A DNA stretch of 64,000 nucleotides from Polytrichum commune (GCA_950295325.1 OX485808.1:27424527-27488526), one strand, 5' to 3'; numbered from the stretch's first letter, positions 49,601 through 61,917 are shown. Program-made: numbers and translations. The notes: generated by a model not told the origin, from the letters alone.

Positions 49601-50832
49601 TGACCTAGGTGGTAAAACTATATTTAAGGGTGAAATTTTGCTACCAATTTGACTCTGCAATCTCTTAGGCACTTGGAGGTTTGAATGGAGGCCTTAAAAC
49701 CTTATTTGTTTTATTTCATGCATGAATGTGGTGTTTGTTGTTGTTTCGGCTTGGGTTTGTTTCCAGTTGTTTCTAGGATCATCTCAATTCGTGGTTTGCA
49801 AAAATATAAACAATTCACACTTGAACTCTTCCATTTGAATTCCCCTATCAAATTCTACAACCTCTCTATTTCTTTTGCTCATCACCAAGGCACCGAGTAT
49901 GTGATGAACATGGTTTAGGGTTTAGGTCTGGCCAATCTTAGATTGTTTCCACTTATGTCCTAGTTATGGAGGTCTTAGTACACATGCTATACAAACATTT
50001 GTTTAAATTTTTTTTCTAGCTTTGGAGATGTAGTAGAAATTCAAGTCTAAGAATCCATCATTTGGCTACTGCCAAAAATGTTATTTATAGTGACAGTCTA
50101 TTTCCTTGTGGTTGTTATTTGCTTCTTTCAAGTTGCTTCCGACTAAGTATGTAACTCTAAACGCCTTGGATGAGCTTGCTGGAAAGTTTGGGAGTAGTTT
50201 GCTCTTGTTGGTGGTGACAAGAATTTGGAATTTCTTGCATTAATTGTTTTGATGACGAGAATCATCAAAACCTAGTACGGTATGTAGTGTAATTTTTAGT
50301 ACATGAGAATTGTCATGGAGTGTAGTTATATTTCTTTTGTTGGCATATATGATGTATGGAAAAATTAGTTTCACTTTTTGGTTGCTTCAAGAAAGGTTGA
50401 CCAAGAAAAAACTAAATTAGCCCCATTTAGGGCACAAAACCATGAGTCATAGCATTGGTTGGCAAGGTGCACTTGATTGTTGATTGGCTAAAACTATCAA
50501 TTGGAAGTGGCAATGTGCATCATGTACATCTTTCCATATTATGTATATGAGACCTATTTACATTTTGTTTGTGAAAATAATTGCATTTTGTAACTCCAAA
50601 TGATAATTGACACTAAATAATGCTTTTTGTAAGTCTTGAAGTTGTGCAACTACCATGACATTCATTCTTGAGATTATAATAAGAAATTTATTATCCAGAT
50701 TGTATTCTTTTTCATTCCCAAATCTGGAGTTTGGAGTTTGACCAAATTTTGCATCGTCTTTTGGAGGGGTATTTAACTACTGTTGTTGCTGACTCTTTGG
50801 AGGTTTTGCTAATTCAAATCTTTTGATTGCAG
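46691..50832. other. Presumed long leader intron with degenerate tandem units
   Basis: No coding frame is supported. Between about 47450 and 49820 a loose unit recurs, containing TCCAGCTTGGGTTTG, GTGCATAAACC..AGTGCATACA, TTGACCTAA and TTTATTTCATG.ATGAATGTGG. It is interrupted by the 1-kb hairpin at 47956-48994. The segment ends in TTTTGATTGCAG (50821-50832), a good acceptor. Confidence 0.45.
47956..48994. repeat. Long near-perfect inverted repeat (hairpin), arms about 497 bp
   Basis: The left arm 47956-48453 (from GTACAGTGGGGTGACACC) is matched by the right arm 48498-48994 (to GGTGTCACCCCACTGTAC), with a loop of about 44 bases and only scattered mismatches. Each arm is itself three diverged tandem units, marked by CAACTTTGACACCCTCCC at about 48021, 48200 and 48389 (period about 180-190). 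No coding capacity is evident. Its transcript would fold into a long double-stranded RNA. Confidence 0.95.
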
Positions 50833-50884
50833 ATTAGGACACTTGTGATTCAAATTAGGGTTGTGGCGTGCAAATCAACCAATT

Positions 50885-53800
50885 ATGTATTGGTGGATTG
50901 TTTTGGAAAATAAGTTGTGTTTCGTCATGGCCAAGACTTTGCAATTCGTTCGCATGATTTGGGGTTTCATAAGTATGTGGTTCATAAAGTTTGGGACATA
51001 TGTAAGAAAACAACAAAAGCAGAGCAATGAACTTGGAGATATTTTGAAGTGGCAAAGGGAGGAAGTAACCAAAGTTCAAGAGGTTTTGAAGGCGGAGCAA
51101 GTGTTGAATGAGAAACAATGCATAAATCTTGTCAAGAAGCTTGACCAAGTTGCGCTTTATGTGAATGAGATGATCACATCCACTAAGGAGACAACTAATA
51201 AATTTGGGCTTGTGCTTGGAGAGTTATGTCACATTACTCAAAAAGTAAGAATATTGATCCAAGATTGTGGGAAGCAAGAATGGTGCAATGCAGCGACATT
51301 CCAAATAAACAATAGAGAGGCCTTTCGAGAACTTGTGGATGATTTGCACTGTTTTTGGGAAGCAATGTGCGAAAAGTATTTGGCTATCTATGCGGATTCA
51401 CAAAATTTTAGAATCCCATGCATTGATTTTAGTGTGGCCACCTATGATGAAATCCAAAGTGATGAAAAAGCCATGGTGGAAAGGCTTGAAAAATGCGTTG
51501 AAACGATGCCCAATATCTCTGAGGAGTACAAATTGGCAAAATATTTACTGAGGAGATTGGAATTTGAATTGCCACATGTGAAAGGTGCAGAATTCGATGC
51601 TTTGGAAATTTCAAAGGATGTCGAAAAGCCAGTATTCTTAAAACCAATAGGATGTGGAGCGGCAGGAGATGTGCACAAATCAAAATGGTTGGGACTTCAA
51701 AGTGCAACGAAAATGTTAAGATTTTTGCCCAACTTTCGCAAAGAGGCTGGTATCTTAGCATGCTTGGGGCATCCAAACCTCGTGAAATTCATTTGTTGTG
51801 GAAGATTCAATGACACTCATGAGGGAAATGTGGATGGATCAAACATGGTGTCAAGAAATTTGTTTCTTGTTATGGAGCTCATGGAGATGAGCTTGAGTGA
51901 TTTATTGAAAAAGCAAAAGACGCATTTACCATATCTTGTTGCAATTGATATGATGCATGAAATCGCAAGGGGCATGTGTTATCTTCATGACATGCATGTT
52001 GCCCATCTTGATCTAAAGACAAACAATGTGCTTCTAAACTCGGTGTCTAGACTTGGAGGAATCAAGGGATATATTGGCTACGATTTTGTGAAATTGACAG
52101 ATTATGATACTTCCAAAACGGAGGTTCAAAGCAAACCGGAATTACAGGAGTATCCTATCGGTACACCAATGTACATGGCACCTGAGATGAATAACAACAA
52201 ACAAAAGTCACTTTCAAATATGGCATGCCCTTTTCCAGCTGATGTATGGTCATTTGGTATGACATGCTCAGAGATCCTTTCTTTGAAGGAACCGTTTTTA
52301 AGTACAAGTAGTAGAGAGATTATCTTGCAAACAATAAAAGATGGTTGGAGGCCTGAGCTACCTAACAATTGTGACGAACTTACCACTTTGATCAAAGAAT
52401 GTTGGATTGAGGATCCTTCACAAAGGCCAACATTTTCTAACATTTGTAAGAGGCTCGCAACCTTGAAGAAGAAGTTCATGGTTGGAAAATATTCAAATGA
52501 TTTACCGCAATTTGCCAAAGGTTGGACTTGTTTCCCAAGCACCCACTCGAAGAAGGCATCTAACCAGATGAATGTCTCTGCTCCCAAGAAGGTAAGAACA
52601 CATTCCTACACAATATGTTTATTGTGTATTTTTGAGAAGTCAAATTTTAATTGTTATAATTAGTATAATTTGCTTGTAGTTGATGACATGATAATTGAAC
52701 CAAAACAAAGGATATGGTGCAAGGATGGTCAATTGGACCAATAGATGGATTTTGTATGTTGAGATCACAAATATCTTGGTCAAAGGCTATAAAGTAGCAC
52801 CAAACAATCTTCCAAGTAGATTTATGTAGCCCTTTGTAATTGTTACAGGTATTCAAATTTACAATATCAAAATGCTATCTTCAAAATTTATCACCAAGAA
52901 TATGTCCACAAATTAATGACTACATTGGGTTCTAGAAGTAGAATTTACGACTTTACATTTAAATTTTGAACTTGAACTAATTTTCAAAATAATTCTTGAG
53001 TTCATGATCAATTGGAGGACTCCATTGAAAAGAGAACTCAAGCAATCAAGTTAATGTATTCAAAGCCTAATTTGTACAAACTTTCTTGACCACGCAAAAT
53101 GCTTTTTTTTAATTTGAGTTGCTTCCACCATCTTCAAAAGTATGCATATTACTCTTTTATAGATGTTTTTGGAACAAATTGTTGAAGTTTTTAAAACATG
53201 TTTTGTAATACCTTTTAGAAAATATTCACAATATTCATATTTACTGTGCACTACTTGGTCCAATTGACATGATATGTGAACTTCTTTACATAGGTGGATG
53301 CACGGAAAACACGATATGAAGTTGTGGTTGGTCTAGAAAGCAATCTTGCAAAGGTGAAAAACCAGATTGAGCAAGTGAATATTTTGGGTCTCATTGGTAT
53401 GGGTGGAATAGGCAAGACCACATTGGCTAAGGCCATATTTGATGATGTGAGGGCCACATACAATGCATCAATTTTTATCGAGAATTCGAAAAATAAAAAT
53501 TCACTTGAAATCTTATGTGAAATTTTACAAAAGTTTGGAAGGGAGGAAGAGTCCCTTGCGACATTGGCGGATGCACAGAAGATAATGAGGGAGTTGTTGG
53601 CTACGAAGAAAGTCCTTCTAATATTGGATGATCCCAAAGATGCAACTCAAGTGCGTGAAATAATACCAGTAGATGCTTCTTGTGTCAACAATGGCACCAA
53701 AATTATTATAACAACCCGTGGTTGGGATTTAATTAAAAATTGTGTGGACATAAATGGTAGGATAGATGTTGACAAGTTAGATGAAAATGCGGCGAAAAAA

Positions 53801-56800
53801 CTCTTTGATTCTTACGTTTCTATGGATGGAGCTCAATTGTCACCACAACTCTTTGATCTACGCGACAAAATTATAGAAAAATGTAACGGCTTGCCTTTGA
53901 GCTTGAAAGTCATGGGTGCATTCTTACGAGGGAAGGAGAGGATTCGAAGTTGGGAAAGGGCTTTCCAAAGGATGAAAAGGGGTAGGCATTTGGATGGCGA
54001 TGAAGGGCTTTGGAGTACTTTGATGATTAGTTTTGATGGATTGGAAAACGGTGAGAAAAACATGTTTTTGGATCTAGCATGTTTTTTTCCCATGGGCAAG
54101 CGCAAAAAAGCCTTGCACATATGTACCAACTATGGAGGCTCCGCAAATCATGTGCTTGATATATTGGTGGACAAATCCTTGGTTAAGATAGATGAAACGG
54201 GGTATCTAAAAATGCACGACCAACTACGTGACATGGGACGTATGATTGCCGAGACAAACGAGGAATACTTGGGCACTCGAATTTGGAAACTAAACATGAT
54301 TCCTCTGACAATTGGATCGACAGATGACAAGGTATGGTGCAAATAAAAGAGCTTAATAAGGTTGATTTTTGTGAAATGCAAGTACAGATATGTTGGTGAA
54401 AGTTTGCGTTTCTAAGTTGCTTAAATTTGACATTTGACACTTGTGTAATATGTATTGAAATGGTTTTTCCATCTCATCTAAACATAACAGTTGAATTTCA
54501 ATACCACTCTAATTAACGCAACATAATTTTGACATTTTGTGGTGTCTTTGAAACCCAGAATTACAAGAAAATAGAAGCAATTTATATAAATGAAGAAATT
54601 TCACAATGGGTGGGGGACAATTTCATAGAAATGAAAGACCATGACCTAAAATCCATTCGACTATTGATATGTGCGGGATTGACAACATTACCAGAAGCAT
54701 TCGAGAATTGGATTTCTTTGACAACATTGGTTTTGGATGAATGCTGGAGGTTGACGACATTACCGGAGGGATTGGGGAACTTGACTTCTTTGACAACATT
54801 GGTTTTGGATGAATGCTGGAGGTTGACGACATTACCGGAGGGATTGGGGAACTTGACTTCTTTGACAACATTGGATTTGTCTTGGTGTGAGAGGTTGATG
54901 ACATTACCGGAGGGATTGTGGAACTTGACTTCTTTGACAACATTGGATTTGTCTTGGTGTTCGAGGTTGACGACATTACCAGAGGGATTGGGGAACTTGA
55001 CTTCTTTGAGAACATTGAATTTGTTTTCTTGTTGGAGCTTGAGGACATTACCGGAGGGATTGGGGAACTTGACTTCTTTGACAACATTGAATTTGTCTTC
55101 TTGTTCGAGCTTGACGACATTACCGGAGGGATTGGGAAACTTGACTTCTTTGACAACATTGAATTTGTCTTCTTGTTCGAGCTTGACGACATTACCGGAG
55201 GGATTGGGAAACTTGACTTCTTTGACAACATTGGAATTGTCTTTGTGTGGGAGCTTAACGACATTACCGGAGGGATTGGGGAACTTGATTTTTTTGACAA
55301 GATTGAAATTGTTTTTGTGTGGGAGCTTGACGACATTACCGGAGGGATTGGGGGACTTGACTTCTTTGACAACATTGAATTTGTCTTGGTGTGGGAGCTT
55401 GACGACATTACCGGAGGAATTGGGAAACTTGACTTCTCTGACAACATTGAATTTGTCTTCTTGTTCGAGCTTGAGGACATTACCGGAGGGATTGGGAAAC
55501 TTGACTTCTTTGACAACATTGGATTTGGATGAATGTGTGGGGTTGACGACATTACCGGAGGGATTGGGGAACTTGACTTCTTTGACAACACTGAATTTGT
55601 CTTCTTGTTCAAGTTTGACGACATTACCGGAGGGATTGGGGAACTTGACTTCTTTGACAACATTGAATTTGTCTTCTTGTGGGAGTTTGACGACATTACC
55701 GGAGGGATTGGGGAACTTGACTTCTTTGACAACATTGAGTTTGTCTTGGTGTGGGAGCTTAACGACATTACCGGAGGGATTGGGGAAGTTGACTTCTTTG
55801 ACAACATTGAATTTGTCTTGGTGTGGGAGCTTGACAACATTACCGGAGGGATTGGAAAACTTGACTTCTTTGACAACATTGAATTTGTCTTCTTGTTCGA
55901 GCTTGACGACATTACCGGAGGGATTGGGGAACTTGACTTCTTTGACAACATTGAGTTTGTCTTGGTGTGGGAGCTTAACGACATTACCGGAGGGATTGGG
56001 GAAGTTGACTTCTTTGACAACATTGAATTTGTCTTGGTGTGGGAGCTTGACAACATTACCGGAGGGATTGGAAAACTTGACTTCTTTGACAACATTGAAT
56101 TTGTCTTCTTGTTCGAGCTTGACGACATTACCGGAGGGATTGGGGAACTTGATTTCTTTGACAACATTGAATTTGTCTTCTTGTTCGAGCTGGACGACAT
56201 TACCGGAGGGATTGGGGAACTTCACTTCTTTGACAACATTGAATTTGTCTTCTTGTTCGAGCTTGACGACATTACCGGAGGAATTGGGAAACTTGACTTC
56301 TTTGACAACATTGAATTTGTCTTCTTGTTCGAGCTTGACGACATTACCGGAGGGATTAGGGAACTTGACTTCTTTGACAACATTGAATTTGTCTTCTTGT
56401 TCGAGCTTGACGACATTACCGGAGGGATTGGGAAACTTGACTTCTTTGACAACATTGAATTTGTCTTCTTGTTCGAGCTTGACGACATTACCGGAGGGAT
56501 TGGGAAACTTGACTTCTTTGACAACATTGGAATTGTCTTTGTGTGGGAGCTTAACGACATTACCGGAGGGATTGGGGAACTTGATTTTTTTGACAAGATT
56601 GAAATTGTTTTTGTGTGGGAGCTTGACGACATTACCGGAGGGATTGGGGGACTTGACTTCTTTGACAACATTGAATTTGTCTTGGTGTGGGAGCTTGACG
56701 ACATTACCGGAGGAATTGGGAAACTTGACTTCTTTGACAACATTGAATTTGTCTTCTTGTTCGAGCTTGACGACATTACCGGAGGGATTGGGAAACTTGA

Positions 56801-57981
56801 CTTCTTTGACAACATTGAAATTGTCTTTGTGTGGGAGCTTAACGACATTACCGGAGGGATTGGGGAACTTGACTTCTTTGACAACATTGAAATTGTTTTT
56901 GTGTGGGAGCTTGACGACATTACCGGAGGGATTGGGGAACTTGACTTCTTTGACAACACTGAATTTGTCTTCTTGTTCGAGCTTGACGACATTACCGGAG
57001 GGATTGGGGAACTTGACTTCTTTGACAACATTGAATTTGTCTTATTGTAGGAGCTTGACGAAATTACCGGAGGGATTGGGAAACTTGACTTCTTTGACAA
57101 CATTGAAATTGTCTTTGTGTGGGAGTTTGACGACATTACCGGAGGGATTGGGGAATTTGATTTTTTTGATAACATTGAATTTGTCTTCTTGTGGGAGCTT
57201 GACGACATTACCGGAGGGATTGGGAAACTTGACTTCTTTGACAACATTGAAATTGTCTTTGTGTGGGAGTTTGACGACATTACCGGAGGGATTGGGAAAC
57301 TTGATTTTTTTGACAACATTGAATTTGTCTTGTTGTTCTAGCTTGACGACATTACCGGAGGGATTGGGGAACTTGACTTCTTTGACAACACTGAATTTGT
57401 CTTCTTGTTCAAGTTTGACGACATTACCGGAGGGATTGGGGAACTTGACTTCTTTGACAACATTGAATTTGTCTTCTTGTGGGAGTTTGACGACATTACC
57501 GGAGGGATTGGGGAACTTGACTTCTTTGACAACATTGAGTTTGTCTTGGTGTGGGAGCTTAACGACATTACCGGAGGGATTGGGGAAGTTGACTTCTTTG
57601 ACAACATTGAATTTGTCTTGGTGTGGGAGCTTGACAACATTACCGGAGGGATTGGAAAACTTGACTTCTTTGACAACATTGAATTTGTCTTCTTGTTCGA
57701 GCTTGACGACATTACCGGAGGGATTGGGGAACTTGATTTCTTTGACAACATTGAATTTGTCTTCTTGTTCGAGCTTGAGGACATTACCGGAGGGATTGGG
57801 AAACTTGACTTCTTTGACAACATTGGAATTGTCTTTGTGTGGGAGCTTGACGACATTACCGGAGGGATTGGGGAACTTGACTTCTTTGACAACATTGGAA
57901 TTGTCTTTGTGTGGGAGCTTGACGACATTACCAGAGGGATTGGGGGACTTGACTTCTTTGACAACATTGGATTTGTCTTAG
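50885..57981 (+). CDS. Protein kinase - NB-ARC - LRR immune receptor (PNL type)
   Basis: Likely cytoplasmic immune receptor. Coding exons are 50885-52591, 53294-54331 and 54559-57981, joined at phase-0 GT-AG introns, for about 2,055 residues (ATG 50927 is an alternative start). Exon 1: an N-terminal helical region resembling DUF1221 (QCINLVKKLDQV, ILIQDCGKQEW). Then a kinase domain with Gly-loop GCGAAGDV, Lys in SATK, HLDLKTNN for HRD, DYD for DFG, and an intact APE. Exon 2: NB-ARC with P-loop GMGGIGKTT, kinase-2 VLLILDDP, RNBS-B IIITTR, GLPL and MHD. Exon 3: a linker, then 24-residue LRRs. The TAG at 57979-57981 interrupts repeat 46; the same frame continues with about four more repeats to TAA 58275. 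The kinase-NBS-LRR class is known from mosses. Confidence 0.88.
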
Positions 57982-58275
57982 TGTGAGAGCTGGACGATAT
58001 TACCAGAGGGATTGGGAAACTTGATTTCTTTGACAACATTGAATTTGATTTGTTGTTCGAGCTTGACGACATTACCGAAGGGATTGGGGAACTTGATTTT
58101 TTTGACAACCTTGAATTTGTCTTCTTGTTCGAGTTTGACGACATTAGCGGAGGGATTGGGAAACTTGACTTCTTTGACAACATTGAAATTGTGTTGCAGT
58201 AAGAACTTGACGACATTACCGGAGGGATTGGGGAACTTGACTTCTTTGACAACATTGAGATTGTCTAATGTTTGA
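54679..58275 (+). repeat. LRR-coding array, about 50 units of 72 bp
   Basis: About 50 head-to-tail units of 72 bp, each encoding 24 residues of pattern LTTLPEGLGNLTSLTTLxLS plus four. Units are nearly identical even at third codon positions. Variants recur in blocks: units 6-11 match 24-29 (offset 18 units), 13-17 match 38-42 (offset 25), and 15-17 repeat immediately as 18-20. Variable residues sit mainly at the x of LxLS and the following S/W/L-C-S/G positions, on or beside the LRR beta-strand face. Confidence 0.95.
57982..58275 (+). pseudogene. LRR C-terminal tail beyond the TAG
   Basis: In-frame continuation of the receptor after the TAG at 57979-57981: 97 codons encoding the rest of unit 46 and units 47-50, ending LRLSNV and a stop. 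Units here are more diverged (LKLCCSKN, LTTLAEGL) than the array core, as expected for terminal LRRs. The equivalent codon in other units is TGG (Trp) or TCT/TCG, so a single G-to-A change explains the stop. Confidence 0.75.
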
Positions 58276-59088
58276 GCAATACAAACTCAGGAGTTGTAGA
58301 TGCAAGTTAATATCAATGTAGTGTTTCGTGGACCCATTTTTATATATTACAACTCGTAAATTTATAAGTGTGAAAAACCAAGCATGATTGCAAGATTGTA
58401 AGGTGCCACCCATGTTATTGAAGCTAGTGGCAATGATCCTAGCAAGTTTGTACATTCTCGAAAGTTCTAAAATGTCTAGTGTAACATGATTCTAAGTTAT
58501 ACCAAAAGTGTTGTGCACCAGTCTGAATGTTATCATGGGCAGGCAGTGTGCCCAAAAGCGTAGAATCAATTTATACAAGCAAATATGTCTAAAAACCTCC
58601 TCTAAACTTTTTGTTGTTGATTGTATTGGTGAGACCAACCATATATAACAAGGCCATGTATCTATTGTTTAAGTCCAAAACAAGAAATAAAATCGCATGC
58701 ACTGAAAACATGCAATATCATTATTTTTTTAGTTATTTTTCTAATAATGTTAATTCTTTTACTTAAACATCAATTATACCAGTACATGTTGATGTATTGA
58801 CAATGTGATTTATTCCACCAAACTTGGTAAGAGGGTATTAAACAAATTATAGTACCTAGATTCAGAAATGTAGTACATTGTGTGTGTGTGTGTGTATTTG
58901 GTCTCGTACAAATACATATATTGAAATAGATACTATTTGTGTTGATCACTATTGTCACATATAACAATACTTTCACTTTTTCTTTGTAGTTAGATAAAAA
59001 AAAATTCATTTTTATCTCATAAATGAAGTGAAAACAAATTTGAATTCTTCTTGGGAGCTTGTAAAAATTGTCATGTAGACCATGCAAT
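58276..59088. other. 3' flank of the receptor gene
   Basis: AT-rich, presumably holding the 3' untranslated region. A (GT)n run lies near 58878-58895. No other gene is seen. Confidence 0.45.
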
Positions 59089-59240
59089 CACTACAAGGAA
59101 ACACGAAAAAATGACTACGACCATATGACCGGATATGACTATGCATTTTAGGGCAGTCATGTTGAACCAAAATGATGACTAGAAGTGAGTGTAGTCATCA
59201 TATGACTAGGTTTTTAGTCATATTGGACATGACCTAGATG
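59089..59240 (+). mobile_element. CACTA-type terminus with subterminal ATGACTA motifs
   Basis: CACTACAAGGAAACACG at 59089 is a typical plant CACTA end, preceded by AAT as a possible target duplication. Within 150 bp the motif ATGACTA or its inverse recurs about six times (59112, 59134, 59176 and on), like subterminal protein-binding repeats. No matching inverted end was found up to 64000, so the element is truncated or extends past the window. Confidence 0.55.
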
Positions 59241-60412
59241 TGAACCATGTAGATAGTGTTGGGAACATGTTCTATCAATATTTTTTATTTTCATGATAGT
59301 CATAACAGACCACGTCACTAAGATTAGTACTTAGCTGACTACAATTTTCAAGTCCTAATAGTGAAAACACTATATTTGTTAATTTGGGACTTTTTGGGCA
59401 TTTTGAGACATTTACAAACATCATAACATGGAGAAATTCACACGTATATTGGAGAATGTTGGAAGATGCAAATATTTTAAAGCGGGTGTTCATATCAAGA
59501 ACCCAAATAAGAGCTTACATCAAGATGGTTTAGGTAGGGCAATCCAAACATTAGATCATATTAAAGGAAAAATCGTATGACACTCATATTATTGCAAATA
59601 AAATATACAAAGTATGGCATGTAAAATGAATAGCATGCTAACACCACACATCCATTGGATAGTGCGACCCAAAATCACCTTGCCTATGTCCCAAACCCCT
59701 ACGCCTACAATGGTCTATCTAGCCTTGGAGACTCCATCTTTTTCTGTTACAATGAAATGAATCTAATGAATCTCTTACAATTCTACTTTCAAGATCAATA
59801 ACCACAAGATTGGCATGAGTTTCATGATGAATATTAATGTTGTTGCTAGATTCAACAAAATGAATGCAAACACATTCCATGTATTGAGAAATGAATTGAT
59901 GGAGGAGTTGGCAGGAAAGAATTTAAGTTATTTGGGCATATTGTTTATGAATGTGAGGAATTTTGTCACATAATATTGATGTCCATTAGTTGTGGTAATT
60001 AAAAAACAATGCCAAGCAATGGCCTTAATTTTTTGTTTTATTAGAATGCCAAATCCAATGCCGTTCATGTTCCAAACCAATCATATCCAATCCAATCTAA
60101 TCAAACATATGGTGGATTATATTGTCAACTATCTAAATGCCCCATTGTCTATCCACGCCTCTAAGTGGAACAACGTCTCCACATTGGAATTAAACTTGCG
60201 AGACTTTGGGAGATGTGTAGGTGCTGATGTGGCGGCTTGTGCAAGAGCAACGCTCTCCGCATATACAGGAAGCAACAATAACCTAGGAAGGGACAATAGT
60301 TGCTTCATCATCTTGCCAACACTACATTTATATATATACATAATGAGGGTCAATTACTTTGACGATACGGAAGTTCACAAAAATCAAAAAATTCAAGTAG
60401 GTTGGGCAAAAG
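59241..60412. other. AT-rich interior of a presumed degenerate element
   Basis: No confident gene. A plus-strand frame at 59992-60549 (185 codons) lacks domain features and overlaps the better-supported minus-strand remnant. A minus-strand stretch near 60290-60130 (SAPTHLPKSRKFNSNVETLF) may be another decayed exon of that remnant. Confidence 0.35.
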
Positions 60413-61019
60413 TCACGTACTCAAATGTGATTTCCTTGCTACTTTGCGAGGAGGTTCATCATCCTCATCCAATGAAAGTGGTTGAGATGATTGGCCAAGT
60501 ACGGGATTCTAAGATAAAAACTCATGAAGCGGTTGAAGTATGTTATTGAAGATAAGATCATCTGCCTCATAAGCAACAAGATGGCGTCAACTCTTACGAC
60601 ATGCGTGGACAGAGGCACCTGAATGAAATAAATATATATATATTTCAATATATGTTTTATAAGCATTACAATGGATGGTAGAAAGTTGATTTAAATATGA
60701 AGGTAGACTTATTGAATGTCAATGGTAGACATTAAGATTGTAAACCTACTAGTAGAAGTTGTGACATCAATGACCACCACTCCAGGCTTACATAAAGCCT
60801 CAACAAATATTTGCATTAAAATAGGATGTTATTCACGAGTACCTCGCCAAGGCACATAACCATTCATTAGTTGATTTTTCTCAATTTATAGTTAAAATAA
60901 ACATCATCTTTGCCAACACATACACCTTGCTTTTCGAACTCAATCTTTTTGTTAAATGATATCTTTCCATGTGCATTCTTCTCACGGCAATATAATAAGA
61001 TTCAAAATTTGCGTGACTG
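60413..61019 (-). pseudogene. Decayed DNA-methyltransferase-like gene
   Basis: Reading the minus strand with plausible splice sites gives exon 61019-60750 (acceptor TTTGTTTGTAG, donor GTAGGT) and exon 60618-60413 (acceptor TTTCATTCAG). Conceptual pieces are FNYKLRKIN, then after a 1-base shift GYVPWRGTRE, stop, HPILMQIFVEALCKPGVVVI, then DVTTSTS. Across the intron follow ASVHACRKS, stop, RHLVAYEADDLIFNNILQPL. The string KPG.VV.D...ST joined to ACRKS.RH.VA.E.D..IF resembles the cofactor-binding half of N4/N6-type DNA methyltransferases. At least three in-frame stops and a frameshift mark it as dead. No D/N/S-PP-Y/F/W catalytic motif was found. The family call is tentative. Confidence 0.4.
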
Positions 61020-61917
61020 CTACAAACAAACAATATAAGCATATTAGCAAACATTACATAATTTCTCTTGCATAAATTCAAACTGCATAGAAAATATTGC
61101 GGAAAAGAAGTTATACTTACTGTAGCAGAATGTTAGCCCTAAACCTCCACCCTTATGCGTCGTAGTCCAGGTGGAAGCCTATGGCTCACATGTACTTGAT
61201 TGACTTACTTAGCCCTTGGAACTTGGCACCCAATGCTCCGGCAATATAAATGTCACACCCACAACTTTATTCAATGAGACAAGATTGCAAGTATTTAAAA
61301 ATGCTATGTTCCCTTGTGATCATTACTCAACACACTCACATATAAAGCCTCAACAACCACAGTTTGGTATTAAACTCCACTATATAAATAGCTCCACTAA
61401 TCCAACCACTAGTCTCCTACTTAGCACGATAACCTCAATCACTAATTACTACCCTATAGGCTGACCCAAATCCGGTAATGTGAATGTCTCCCTTCCCTTG
61501 CCAGCTTCTGATTATCAAATTAATCTAAGCATGCCCCAGCATCCTCCGTGCCTCACTCCAGTTGACCCATGTTCAAGCACGTAGCTGCGGAAGTGAGAAA
61601 TGTTGTTTGCACTGCTACCCTGCCACCTCCTCGTTTGTCCAGTGGCGACCAAGACCACCGTGGACCCTTGGCAACATCCTTCCTTGCGGTTGTGACACAG
61701 GTGAGTCCCTGCTCTTAGGACGCCACTGCCAACCGCCTCACCAATTATGTGGAGGTCACCTTCAAACCCTCAGCAACTTAGACGGTGTAACCCGCTGTTG
61801 ACCGGTTTACATGGAAGTTACTCCCACCAAAATTAGATCCTTCATTTGATTTCCATTTATGGTGAAGGTGTTTGCACTCATATAAACTTAATTTTGTGAT
61901 ACAAAATCTTAATGCTC
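61020..61917. other. Intergenic DNA
   Basis: Slightly GC-richer around 61560-61800 with short open frames, but no recognisable protein, RNA or repeat. Confidence 0.4.

Noticed and set aside
54582..58255. Long minus-strand and alternative plus-strand frames as separate genes
   Set aside because: They are by-products of a stop-free 72-bp repeat. The LRR frame alone joins in frame to the NB-ARC exon and has family-typical sequence.
59992..60549. 185-codon plus-strand gene
   Set aside because: No domain-like pattern, Ile/Tyr-rich low-complexity parts, and it overlaps a better-supported minus-strand remnant.
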